Assembly (NCBI GenBank): GCA_902812455.1
Contig: CADDZH010000091.1
Span: 1-22,221, forward strand
DNA from: Chloroflexota bacterium
GTDB lineage: Bacteria > Chloroflexota > Ktedonobacteria > Ktedonobacterales > Ktedonobacteraceae
Reading direction: 5' to 3'
DNA: 22,221 bases
The notes beneath the pieces were generated by a model that saw only the letters and a program-made list of their open reading frames with translations, was not told the DNA's origin and did not search any database. This document shows positions 1 to 7,145 of the stretch, in pieces; position 1 is the first letter of the stretch; every line of letters starts with the position of its first letter. Made by a program: the position numbers and the translations under genes.

Positions 1-1862
1 GGGAGTAACTGGTCAAGCGCCTTTTGCCGCTCCTCCTTCGTCTCTGCCAGGATCATCCTTTGTACGATGGGCAGGCGCTCCTGCTCCATGAACATATGCT
101 CGGTGCGGCAGAGGCCGATGCCTTCAGCCCCAAAAGTGACGGCGCGCTTAGCGTCGCGAGGATAATCGGCGTTAGCCCATACACCCAGCCTGCGATACTT
201 GTCGGCCCAGGACAGCAGTTGCCTCAGATCGGTCTCTTTAGCAAAATCGGGGTCTACCGTATGGATGATCCCGGCAAACACCTCGCCGGTTGCGCCATCA
301 ATGGAGATATCATCCCCTTCACGCAGGACGAACCCGGAATCAACGACACGGAACAGGCGCTCTTCTTCGTGAACCCGGATACCTTCGGCTCCTGCAACAC
401 AGGGAAGGCCAAGCCCGCGCGCCACCACAGCAGCATGGCTGGTAGCGCCACCGCGAGCCGTGAGCACGCCTTTGGCAACCAGCATGCCATGCACATCATC
501 GGGGCTGGTCTCAGGGCGTACGAGCACAACGGGCGTACCTGCCTTCCCCAATTGCTCGGCACGGTCGGCATCGAAGACAGCCTTGCCGCTGGCTGCTCCC
601 GGCGAGGCATTCAATCCCCTTGTCAGGAAGCGCCCCTCTTGAGCGGCTTTCTTCTTCTCTTCCTCATCGAAGCGCGGCAAGAGCAGTTGATAGACCTGGG
701 CCGTATCGGCGCGCCTGACCGCCTCTTCCTCCGTAATCAGGCCTTCATGCACCATATCGACAAGCACTTTAATGGCAGCCGGAGCGCTCCGTTTGGCCGA
801 TCGCGTCTGGAGCATATAGAGGCGACCTCTCTCTACTGTGAACTCCAGGTCTTGCATGTCGCGGTAGTGCTCTTCGAGGCGGCGCGCAATCTCCTGGAAC
901 TGCCCATAGACCTGAGGCAGCTCTTCCTGCAGGCGGCTGATCTTCGAGGGCGTGCGTATACCGGCTACCACGTCCTCGCCTTGAGCATTGAGCAGGTATT
1001 CGCCATACAGCTTCTTCTCGCCCGTGCCAGGATCGCGCGTGAAGGCCACACCAGTCCCGCTATCGTTACCCATATTACCAAAAACCATGCTCTGCACGTT
1101 GACAGCAGTGCCCAGGTTGTGCGGGATCTTATTGAAGTTGCGGTAGTCGATGGCCCGCTTGTTATTCCATGATGAGAAGACTGCTTCTATAGCCTTGCGT
1201 AACTGCACGTAGACATCTGTTGGGAAAGGCTCTCCAGACTGGCGCTCGGCGATCTGCTTGAAATCGTTGACCATCTCCTTGAGATAGGATGCCGGTATTT
1301 CAGCATCGGTCTGTACACCTGCTCGCTCTTTGTATTGATCGAGCACTTGCTCGAAGGCACGCGGGTCTACGCCCAGCACAATCTTGCTGAACATCTGGAT
1401 AAAACGGCGATAGGCGTCATAGGCGAAGCGCTCATCGCCGGTCAGCTTGACCAGTCCCTGCACGGTCTCATCATTGATACCCAGGTTCAGCACTGTATCC
1501 ATCATACCCGGCATCGAGAACTTGGCACCGGAACGCACGGAAACTAGCAGCGGGTTATCCTTGCGGCCAAAGCCCTTGCCCGTCTGCTCCTCGACGATCT
1601 TCAAAGCCGCCAGCGTCTGCTCCCACATGCCCGGAGGAAATTTCTTCCCCGCTTCATAATAGGCATTACAGGCTTCCGTCGTGATGGTAAAACCAGGCGG
1701 CACCGGCAATCCTGCGTTGGTCATCTCAGCAACGCCGGCGCCCTTCCCTCCCAGCAGATCGCGCATGTTGGCGTTGCCCTCACTGAATAGATAGACCCAC
1801 TTACGCGGTGACCGTTTCACCGCCTCTTCTAATTCTTCTGTATGTGTGATTTGTTGTGTCAA
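1..1862 (-). CDS. ppdK: Pyruvate, phosphate dikinase, N-terminal 620 residues (3' end outside window)
   Basis: The enzyme catalyses ATP + pyruvate + Pi <-> AMP + PEP + PPi in the cytoplasm, linking pyruvate to gluconeogenesis or running as a PPi-dependent glycolytic step. Read on the minus strand, the protein begins LTQQITHTEELEEA and shows the nucleotide-binding domain (LLGGKGAGVAEMTNAGLPVP near residue 37, then SVRSGAKFSMPGMMDTVLN), followed by the phosphohistidine swivel domain with GGATSHAAVVARGLGLPCVA. His476 in TSHAA is the phosphorylated histidine, and the Thr two residues before it is the site regulated in plant and bacterial homologues. The C-terminal PEP/pyruvate barrel has started (GLCRTEHMF) when the window ends. 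The family is about 870-900 residues, so roughly 250 are missing. The start is a TTG, chosen because an ideal AGGAGG lies 6 nt upstream and the next Met is well inside the conserved domain. It lies 72 bp downstream of the HEPN gene, probably in one transcript. Confidence 0.96.
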   Translation of the reverse strand, partial: MTQQITHTEELEEAVKRSPRKWVYLFSEGNANMRDLLGGKGAGVAEMTNAGLPVPPGFTITTEACNAYYEAGKKFPPGMWEQTLAALKIVEEQTGKGFGRKDNPLLVSVRSGAKFSMPGMMDTVLNLGINDETVQGLVKLTGDERFAYDAYRRFIQMFSKIVLGVDPRAFEQVLDQYKERAGVQTDAEIPASYLKEMVNDFKQIAERQSGEPFPTDVYVQLRKAIEAVFSSWNNKRAIDYRNFNKIPHNLGTAVNVQSMVFGNMGNDSGTGVAFTRDPGTGEKKLYGEYLLNAQGEDVVAGIRTPSKISRLQEELPQVYGQFQEIARRLEEHYRDMQDLEFTVERGRLYMLQTRSAKRSAPAAIKVLVDMVHEGLITEEEAVRRADTAQVYQLLLPRFDEEEKKKAAQEGRFLTRGLNASPGAASGKAVFDADRAEQLGKAGTPVVLVRPETSPDDVHGMLVAKGVLTARGGATSHAAVVARGLGLPCVAGAEGIRVHEEERLFRVVDSGFVLREGDDISIDGATGEVFAGIIHTVDPDFAKETDLRQLLSWADKYRRLGVWANADYPRDAKRAVTFGAEGIGLCRTEHMFMEQERLPIVQRMILAETKEERQKALDQLL

Positions 1863-1868
1863 GGTTAT

Positions 1869-1874
1869 CCTCCT
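1869..1874 (-). promoter_or_regulatory. Shine-Dalgarno site that fixes the TTG start of ppdK
   Basis: AGGAGG on the minus strand, 6 nt before the TTG at 1862. It is a full-consensus ribosome binding site. It matters because no ATG occurs in frame until inside the conserved GGKGAG region. Confidence 0.75.
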
Positions 1875-1934
1875 CAAAATATCTTCTGTGCAATTCCTTA
1901 CATTCGTTCACTGTGCTGCCCGCATTACGGTGCC

Positions 1935-2507
1935 TCAGCCTCCCAGGACAATGCTTCTGGCCCAGCGTATGATGCGGCGCGTTTGCTGTACATAGGCGCT
2001 GGCCTGCTCGGCGCTAATGACTTCGTCGGCCTCCTCTGGCGGCGTATCCGCGTAGAAGGCCTCGGGATGAAAGGGCGTTAGCTCTGCCATGAGGGCCTGA
2101 ATTTCCTCTGGCGCCCCTACCGCTGCACCAAGCTTGCCCAGATCATGATCATACGCAGTCCGGCGGCCAAAGCGCAGCAGGCTGACCGCCTGAGCTGCTT
2201 TTTCTGCTGCCTGGTTACAAAAATCTACACAGGCAAAGTGCCGTCCCAGTCCAAGCTCCACTCCCGCCGTCGCCAGGTCCTGCACAGCCTCTGCAAACAG
2301 GCCGACAGCGCCCTGAAAATCGCCGTCCTGCGATACTCCTGCTTCCTCGTCGCCCTCCTCGGCTTCCCCTTTCTCCTGTGCAGGAGAAGGCGAGGCAAGC
2401 GGAATCGAGGGCTGATCGAGGCTAACTCCCTCTATGAGCAGCCGCTCCAGGTCTTCAAGATTGCTGTCCCCACTATTCTCAGCATTACTCTTATGCATCT
2501 GCGACAT
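1935..2507 (-). CDS. HEPN-domain protein, 190 aa
   Basis: Residues 1-65 are an acidic, low-complexity leader. Residues about 68-188 form a HEPN-type four-helix domain: FAEAVQDLATAGVELG, then the typical core FCNQAAEKAAQAVSLL, then a His in DHDLGKL, then a C-terminal helix (YVQQTRRIIRWARS). An R-x4-H arrangement (Arg116 to His121) fits the RNase motif of catalytic HEPN toxins. However, the DHDL histidine is conserved in non-toxic members too, so nuclease activity is not assured. HEPN proteins of this type often pair with a minimal nucleotidyltransferase (MNT); none is adjacent here. The gene is instead followed by ppdK after 72 bp on the same strand. AGGA about 9 nt upstream supports the ATG. 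The upstream intergenic region is divergent with the propeller gene; it contains a 10-bp palindrome (GAGTATACTC, 2558-2567) but no convincing promoter. Confidence 0.8.
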   Translation of the reverse strand: MSQMHKSNAENSGDSNLEDLERLLIEGVSLDQPSIPLASPSPAQEKGEAEEGDEEAGVSQDGDFQGAVGLFAEAVQDLATAGVELGLGRHFACVDFCNQAAEKAAQAVSLLRFGRRTAYDHDLGKLGAAVGAPEEIQALMAELTPFHPEAFYADTPPEEADEVISAEQASAYVQQTRRIIRWARSIVLGG

Positions 2508-2676
2508 GGTCTATGATCCTTGCCGTAATGGGAATATTGTACTCCTTTCCATGCCATGAGTATACTCTATTGATGAATATGTAGCAATCTGTGCAATGGG
2601 AACTTCTCCCTAGCGATCTTCGTCTTTTTCTATGAAAGAATCTTTATAGAGGTTCAATTATGAATAGGAGTCGCTT

Positions 2677-4242
2677 ATGAAAACACAAGATTCTGTCGAT
2701 ACAGGCAAGCAAGGATCAGCACAGGAGCCTGAGCGGCCAAAGCATAGATCGTGGATAGCAACCGCCGGCGCTATCATCGTTGTGGCGCTGATCGCCGGTG
2801 CCAGCGTGGGCGTCTACAGCCAGTTGATCCTTCCTCACAAAGGGTCACATCAAGGGCAGGCGCCGCCCCCGCATAGCGCGAGTTGGAGCAAGGTGCTGGA
2901 TGGGTATACGCTTACTTCCATCGAAGCTGCTGATAGCAATCCCGCTGTACTCTACGCCTGCGCCACACCAACCCAGGCGAGCACAGGGACGGCAACCGGA
3001 GCGCCAACTCCTGCCACCGGCAGCAGCACAACGTTTACCATCCTGCGCAGCACAGATTACGGTTCGCACTGGCAGGATATCGGCAGCAATGTTGGACCGC
3101 TCCAGAGCTGTGATCTTGCCGTCAACCCGGCTAATAGCAACGAGGTCTATCTGGCTACTATGTTAGCCACCACTAATGGGCAGAACACAAGCGTTTTGAA
3201 ACACACGACCGATGGCGGGCAAACATGGACGACTATCCGGCCTACCTTCAGTTCGCCGCAGTCGCAGCCTGCGCCTTTATTGGGCCAGCTCAGCATTGTG
3301 GCCAATCAGCTCTTCGGCATCGCGGCATTTTCGCCCATTATTAAACCCCCGGTGCATGAGGGCCCTGTACCCGCGTATATATACCGCCTGCCACGCCTGG
3401 TGATGAGCACGGATGGCGGCCACACCTGGCATGTGCTGGATCAGCGCTTCTCGACGACAAATCAAGGCACTAGCGGTTACGCCGTTGATCCCACAAACAC
3501 CAGCGTCATCTATGATCTGGTCAGCACTCCCTTGTTGGCCGTTCGACCGCAACCGGTAGAACCAGCCTTCCCTCTTCCAGTCTTCGGGGTAAATGCTGCG
3601 CTCTATAAAACAACCGATGGCGGCGCAACCTGGCAACCTTTATTGCAGAATCTTCCATTCATCACACAGATCGCGCTTGCCAGGAACAATCCTCAGCTCA
3701 TCTATGCAGTCACTATCAAACGCCCTCTGCCCTATGTAGGGACAGGCCCGCACCCGCAGATTACGCAAATAGGCTCTTTCCAGTTGAAAATGAGTACCGA
3801 TGGAGGGGCCACATGGCATGATGTCCCGGCGCCTTCCCAGAAGAGCATTGTGCAGGCCTGGTTCGTGAATGCAAATGGGCAGGTCTATGTCTACTCCAGC
3901 AGCCAGTACATCCAGCCGCAAGGCCAGGGAACAGCCATCCCCATCACACCAGTAGCAACGGCCGTTGTCACACCCCAGTCCGTCCCGCCAACCGGCAACG
4001 TGCCTTCAACGGGTATGGCGGCTATGTCCGGGCAGCCGCAAGCAGCATCTTTTTCGATTACTGCTTCCCCGCAGGCATCAATTCTGATGTACGACCCTTC
4101 CACCAACCAGTGGAGCACTGTGACAAGCCCTCCAACGTATGGAACATTCCTGGGAGTGACAGGCGGCAGTAGCAACAGCGACATCCTCTGGTTTTTAGGC
4201 TCGGCTAACGGGCAGGTCGCGCTCTATCGCTACGTGGTCTAA
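2677..4242 (+). CDS. Membrane-anchored Asp-box (BNR/Ycf48-like) beta-propeller protein, 521 aa
   Basis: A basic cytoplasmic leader (residues 1-24) is followed by one transmembrane segment (about 26-48, WIATAGAIIVVALIAGASVG) and a long extracytoplasmic domain. Five Asp-box motifs S/T-x-D-x-G-x-x-W recur at residues 125 (STDYGSHW), 177 (TTDGGQTW), 244 (STDGGHTW), 312 (TTDGGATW) and 373 (STDGGATW). They mark successive blades of a propeller of the sialidase / sortilin / Ycf48 type. None of the sialidase catalytic residues can be recognised, so a scaffold or binding role at the cell surface is more likely than hydrolysis. A Pro/Thr/Gln-rich stretch (about 408-465) interrupts the last blades. AGGAG about 9 nt upstream supports the start. 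The gene stands alone, divergent from the HEPN-ppdK unit. The exact ligand cannot be told. Confidence 0.82.
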   Translation: MKTQDSVDTGKQGSAQEPERPKHRSWIATAGAIIVVALIAGASVGVYSQLILPHKGSHQGQAPPPHSASWSKVLDGYTLTSIEAADSNPAVLYACATPTQASTGTATGAPTPATGSSTTFTILRSTDYGSHWQDIGSNVGPLQSCDLAVNPANSNEVYLATMLATTNGQNTSVLKHTTDGGQTWTTIRPTFSSPQSQPAPLLGQLSIVANQLFGIAAFSPIIKPPVHEGPVPAYIYRLPRLVMSTDGGHTWHVLDQRFSTTNQGTSGYAVDPTNTSVIYDLVSTPLLAVRPQPVEPAFPLPVFGVNAALYKTTDGGATWQPLLQNLPFITQIALARNNPQLIYAVTIKRPLPYVGTGPHPQITQIGSFQLKMSTDGGATWHDVPAPSQKSIVQAWFVNANGQVYVYSSSQYIQPQGQGTAIPITPVATAVVTPQSVPPTGNVPSTGMAAMSGQPQAASFSITASPQASILMYDPSTNQWSTVTSPPTYGTFLGVTGGSSNSDILWFLGSANGQVALYRYVV

Positions 4243-4283
4243 ATGGTGCGTTCGGTAAATGCGTCTAGGAGCATTCAGAGCCG

Positions 4284-4394
4284 ATAATGAATTTTAACAA
4301 CCAGGATCGGCACTGAACTGGTGGCCCCCGTGCTGTAGGGACAGGGGGTGGGGTGGAGTGGATGCCGGGGCCTTGTGCCTGTCCCCGCTGCTCC
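4284..4394 (+). repeat. Diverged copy of the long GTAGGG repeat (copy A1)
   Basis: The core CTGTAGGGACAGG begins at 4333 and pairs with CCTGTCCC near its end (GGGACAGG/CCTGTCCC, 8 bp). Between them lies the G-rich filler seen in other copies (GGTGGAGTGGATG, GGGGCCTTGTG). Upstream, TGAATTTT and GAACTGG resemble the left arm of the complete element at 8625-8779. The other copies pair GGGCAAG with CTTGCCC, so this copy has changed both arms together. It lies between the propeller gene and the 4440 gene. A TATAAT sits just to its right (4399-4404), so the repeat may supply upstream promoter DNA. Confidence 0.6.
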
Positions 4395-4439
4395 ATAGTA
4401 TAATAGATCGTAGGCAACAGTACCTGAGAGATTCACCAC

Positions 4440-5495
4440 ATGGAAATATACCTTCACGGGTTTGACTGGACAACCTACGCTGAGCAGGTTATGCCTGCTT
4501 TTGGCCGCTGGTTTATTCAACGGGATGAGAGCGCCATTCACGAGCTTTTCATGAAGACGCGCTGCGCCCTGGAAGAACGATACCTGCCGGCTCCTATGCA
4601 GAAACTGCGCACCTGGCTGCGGGCCAAAGATTTCGTGGATGGACTGCCGCGCGGGCCGCACAGCCGCAAAGAATATGCCAAATTGTGCTCAGCAGAAGAG
4701 TTTACGGCTTTCAGTGACCGCTATTTCCACCACTACGCTCCTCACCTCTATCAAAACCCCACTGCGCTACGTGTTATGTGGGGAGCGATCATCGAACACT
4801 ACTGCCTGCCCTGGCTTCACAACGAATCCCCAGCCCTGGATGAAGCGCCTTCCATCCCGAACGACATGATAGAAGGTGAACAAGAACAAACAGAACACCG
4901 CGAGGTGATTGCCCTCCTTCACGACGCCGGATTAGGCGATATTGCGCCCACAGAGGCCCAAGTTATTGCGCAGCCCACCGGTATTGCCCCCATTGATACG
5001 CCTCCCAATACCAGCGGTGCACCCACAGGCATTACGCCTACCGAACCCGATCCCTATACAGGCGAGGATGGCGAGCCTATCGCCATCCCGAAGGGCATCT
5101 TCATTGGCCAGCAGCCCAACACCCTGTGCCTGCGGGGATGGCTGGCAAGCATCTCTGTGCGCGCAATGGTTCTCTTTGAATTTCTCGCCTGCGGGCGACG
5201 CCGCATGCCCTTCGGCTACCAGGCCGGTGAACCCTTCGGCTCATACTATGGCTACCTGACCCCTGTCGAGACCTGGCAACTGGCCCTCGCTTTGCGCAGC
5301 GCCAATCCTCCAGGCCAGGCTACTGCCGAGCAAGATTACCAGCGCTTCTGCCAGCAAGAGACGGAACAAACGCCACACATGGGCGAACTGCCGCGCCTTG
5401 TGGACGAGGTGCTGCCCACCCATGCGCATGACTTCCTGAAAGCGGTGCGCCGGGCAGCGGTGCAGGGCCTGGGATTGATATGCAGCGTGGAGTAA
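4440..5495 (+). CDS. Unrecognised protein with Pro/Thr-rich linker, 351 aa
   Basis: I do not recognise a family. Residues 1-140 are rich in aromatic residues and predicted helical (FDWTTYAEQVMPAFGRWF, HHYAPHLYQNPTALRVMWG). Residues about 165-215 are a flexible Pro/Thr/Ile-rich linker in which PTGIAPI and PTGITPT occur as a loose internal repeat. Residues 217-351 form a second predicted domain (PKGIFIGQQ, FGYQAGEPFGSYYGYLTPVE, ending in helices). There is no signal peptide or membrane segment. Codon use and length argue for a real gene. No strong ribosome binding site precedes the ATG (only GAGAG), and a TATAAT at 4399-4404 could be its -10. Some intracellular two-domain role is all that can be said. 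Confidence 0.7.
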   Translation: MEIYLHGFDWTTYAEQVMPAFGRWFIQRDESAIHELFMKTRCALEERYLPAPMQKLRTWLRAKDFVDGLPRGPHSRKEYAKLCSAEEFTAFSDRYFHHYAPHLYQNPTALRVMWGAIIEHYCLPWLHNESPALDEAPSIPNDMIEGEQEQTEHREVIALLHDAGLGDIAPTEAQVIAQPTGIAPIDTPPNTSGAPTGITPTEPDPYTGEDGEPIAIPKGIFIGQQPNTLCLRGWLASISVRAMVLFEFLACGRRRMPFGYQAGEPFGSYYGYLTPVETWQLALALRSANPPGQATAEQDYQRFCQQETEQTPHMGELPRLVDEVLPTHAHDFLKAVRRAAVQGLGLICSVE

Positions 5496-5510
5496 TACGA
5501 TGACCATAGC

Positions 5511-5612
5511 TTGTAGGGCAAGGTGAGGATGCCGGCTGGGGCCTTGCGCTTGCCCCTCGCGCCCTGCCTCACCACCCATGATCCAATTGGCCTGAAAATC
5601 ACCCGATGCTAG
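5511..5612 (+). repeat. Long GTAGGG repeat, copy A2
   Basis: It begins TTGTAGGGCAAGG 15 bp after the stop of the 4440 gene. It carries GGGGCCTTGCGCTTGCCC and ends with a degenerate right arm (CATGATCCAATTGG, TGAAAATCACCCGAT) that aligns with the right arm of the complete element (CATGACCCGATTCG, GGAAAAATTCATC). GGGCAAG and CTTGCCC can pair across the copy. The left arm is absent. Confidence 0.6.
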
Positions 5613-5650
5613 TTTTTCTGACATTAATTTCATTTAACACCAGCAAAATA

Positions 5651-5679
5651 TTGACAATGTCGGTATCACATTGTATACT
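5651..5679 (+). promoter_or_regulatory. Consensus sigma-70-type promoter of the XRE-ImmA gene
   Basis: TTGACA (5651-5656), a 17-bp spacer and TATACT (5674-5679) lie 61 bp before the ATG of the regulator. Five of six bases at -10 and all six at -35 match consensus. Confidence 0.8.
5654..5674 (+). promoter_or_regulatory. Inverted-repeat operator inside the XRE-ImmA promoter
   Basis: ACAATGT (5654-5660) and ACATTGT (5668-5674) form a perfect 7-bp inverted repeat separated by 7 bp. It covers the region from the -35 to the first base of the -10. A dyad in this position is the usual autorepression site for a small helix-turn-helix regulator; binding is inferred. Confidence 0.65.
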
Positions 5680-5739
5680 ATCAACCAATGGCTCTGTATG
5701 TCAGAATCCACTTCCATAACCAGATGAGGAATATATCCA

Positions 5740-6897
5740 ATGAACACCAACATCCTCGATACCATTGACATGCGCGAGCTGGGCAAAGAACTCCAGCAGG
5801 CTCGCGTAAAGCGTGGATTGACGCAAGAGCAGGCGGCAAGGATCATCAACGTTGCTCGCACGACCATCACTGCTATTGAAAAGGGCGAGCGACGGATTAA
5901 AGTCGATGAACTGATCAAACTGGCTCAAGCCTATGATCGACCAGTCAGCGACTTTGTACGCCAGCGACCAGAAATTGCACCGCTACAGCTACAGTTTCGC
6001 AGCACTGTACAACGCAATGCTGAAGATGAAGCTAAAATTGCTCCTTCCATCAACCTGCTGGAAGAACTCATTCGCAATTATCTTGAGCTTGAAAGAATCG
6101 AAGGGGCCCCACTCGTTCGCAAGTATCCTCCTCAGTATGAGATAGCAGGGTTGCAAGTTGAGCAGGCTGCCGAGGATATCGCTATTGAAGAGCGCAATCG
6201 TCTTGGCCTGGGTGATGGCCCTATTGGCATACTGCGCGATATTCTTGAGCAAGATGTAGGACTGCGTATATTTTATTTGCCGCTCACTCCTTCAAAATTT
6301 TCAGCCATCTATATTTATGAAGAACAGATAGGCGGATGCATTGCCATCAACAGCTTACACCCTGAAGAACGCCGCCGCTGGTCATTGGCTCATGAGTATG
6401 GGCATTTCCTGGCCCACCGCCATAAATCAGGTGTGTTTGTGGAAGATCACTACCAGCGATTACCGGAAAGCGAGCGCTTCGCTGATAGCTTTGCATCATA
6501 TTTTTTGATGCCAACGAGTGGCTTGAAAAGACGCTTCAATGATATTCGTAGAACGAAAGAGAAAATTACTCCTGCCGATCTCTGCACGCTTGCCCATTAC
6601 TATGGCGTCTCAGTGGCTGCTATCACGCTGCACCTTGAAGATATGAAGCTAGTTCCTACCGGTACCTGGAATACATTGCGAGAGAAAGGGGTTAAAGTCC
6701 GTGAAGCGCAGCAACAACTAGAACTTGGAGCCATCCCCACTCACGATGAGAAATTACCGGCCCGCTATCAATACCTCGCTGTCGACGCTTTTGACCAAGG
6801 ATTGATCACCGAAGGGCAGTTTGCACATTTTCTAGGGGTTGACAGGATCGATGCTCGTCTCGTCGCAGAATTGCCTTTCATCGCAACTGGTCAGTAG
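5740..6897 (+). CDS. XRE-family HTH regulator fused to ImmA/IrrE (M78-like) metallopeptidase, 385 aa
   Basis: Residues about 14-73 are a Cro/C1-type helix-turn-helix (ELQQARVKRGLTQEQAARII, TTITAIEKGERRI). After a helical linker, residues about 165-270 hold the zinc peptidase: H218-E-Y-G-H222 in AHEYGHFLAHRH, with the third ligand probably Glu245 in ESERFADSFASYFLMP. Relatives in phage and mobile elements sense a signal through the peptidase part and cleave or release a repressor; here both parts are one chain. The C-terminal helices (YQYLAVDAFDQGLITEGQF) are usual for this family. GAGGA about 9 nt upstream supports the start. The promoter overlaps a dyad, suggesting autoregulation. Directly downstream is a broken ORF that may be its former partner. 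Confidence 0.93.
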   Translation: MNTNILDTIDMRELGKELQQARVKRGLTQEQAARIINVARTTITAIEKGERRIKVDELIKLAQAYDRPVSDFVRQRPEIAPLQLQFRSTVQRNAEDEAKIAPSINLLEELIRNYLELERIEGAPLVRKYPPQYEIAGLQVEQAAEDIAIEERNRLGLGDGPIGILRDILEQDVGLRIFYLPLTPSKFSAIYIYEEQIGGCIAINSLHPEERRRWSLAHEYGHFLAHRHKSGVFVEDHYQRLPESERFADSFASYFLMPTSGLKRRFNDIRRTKEKITPADLCTLAHYYGVSVAAITLHLEDMKLVPTGTWNTLREKGVKVREAQQQLELGAIPTHDEKLPARYQYLAVDAFDQGLITEGQFAHFLGVDRIDARLVAELPFIATGQ

Positions 6898-7130
6898 GCA
6901 CAGATGATCGTAAAGCCATTTCTTTCCTCTCACGAAATGCTTCCCATGTGCAGGTAGTAACGACACCAGAACTCGTAAGATACTGGATTGATACAGCCAA
7001 ACCACCACCTGACATGATCAGCCGTGCATTACACAACATCCAGCAACAAGCAAGATACGAACCTGATACAAAACATCCTCTCTATGATTGGTGGCAGGAA
7101 AATAAAAGTTACAATGACAAAATATTGTAG
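6894..7130 (+). pseudogene. 5'-truncated remnant resembling the C-terminal part of a PIN-like protein
   Basis: An open frame without its own good start follows the XRE-ImmA gene and overlaps its last 4 nt. It reads VGTDDRKAISFLSRNASHVQ, then VVTTPELVRYWIDTAKPPP, and ends ...DWWQENKSYNDKIL. The order TDDRKA, then a short strand and TPELV, resembles the last acidic motif and end of PIN-like nucleases, but the N-terminal half with the first catalytic Asp is missing. A GTG at 6948 would give 60 residues but has no ribosome binding site and starts after the motif. I interpret this as the remains of a gene whose 5' part was deleted up to the end of the neighbour. Family assignment is tentative. Confidence 0.5.
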
Positions 7131-7145
7131 TTGTACCAGTGAACT

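Noticed and set aside
24..1172. 382-residue plus-strand open frame at the left edge
   Set aside because: It lies wholly opposite ppdK, whose minus-strand translation gives continuous, family-specific motifs. It has no recognisable domain and is a shadow frame.
2558..2567. GAGTATACTC palindrome between the HEPN and propeller genes as an operator
   Set aside because: It is short and AT-rich, and no convincing promoter can be placed around it, so it is not listed as a site.
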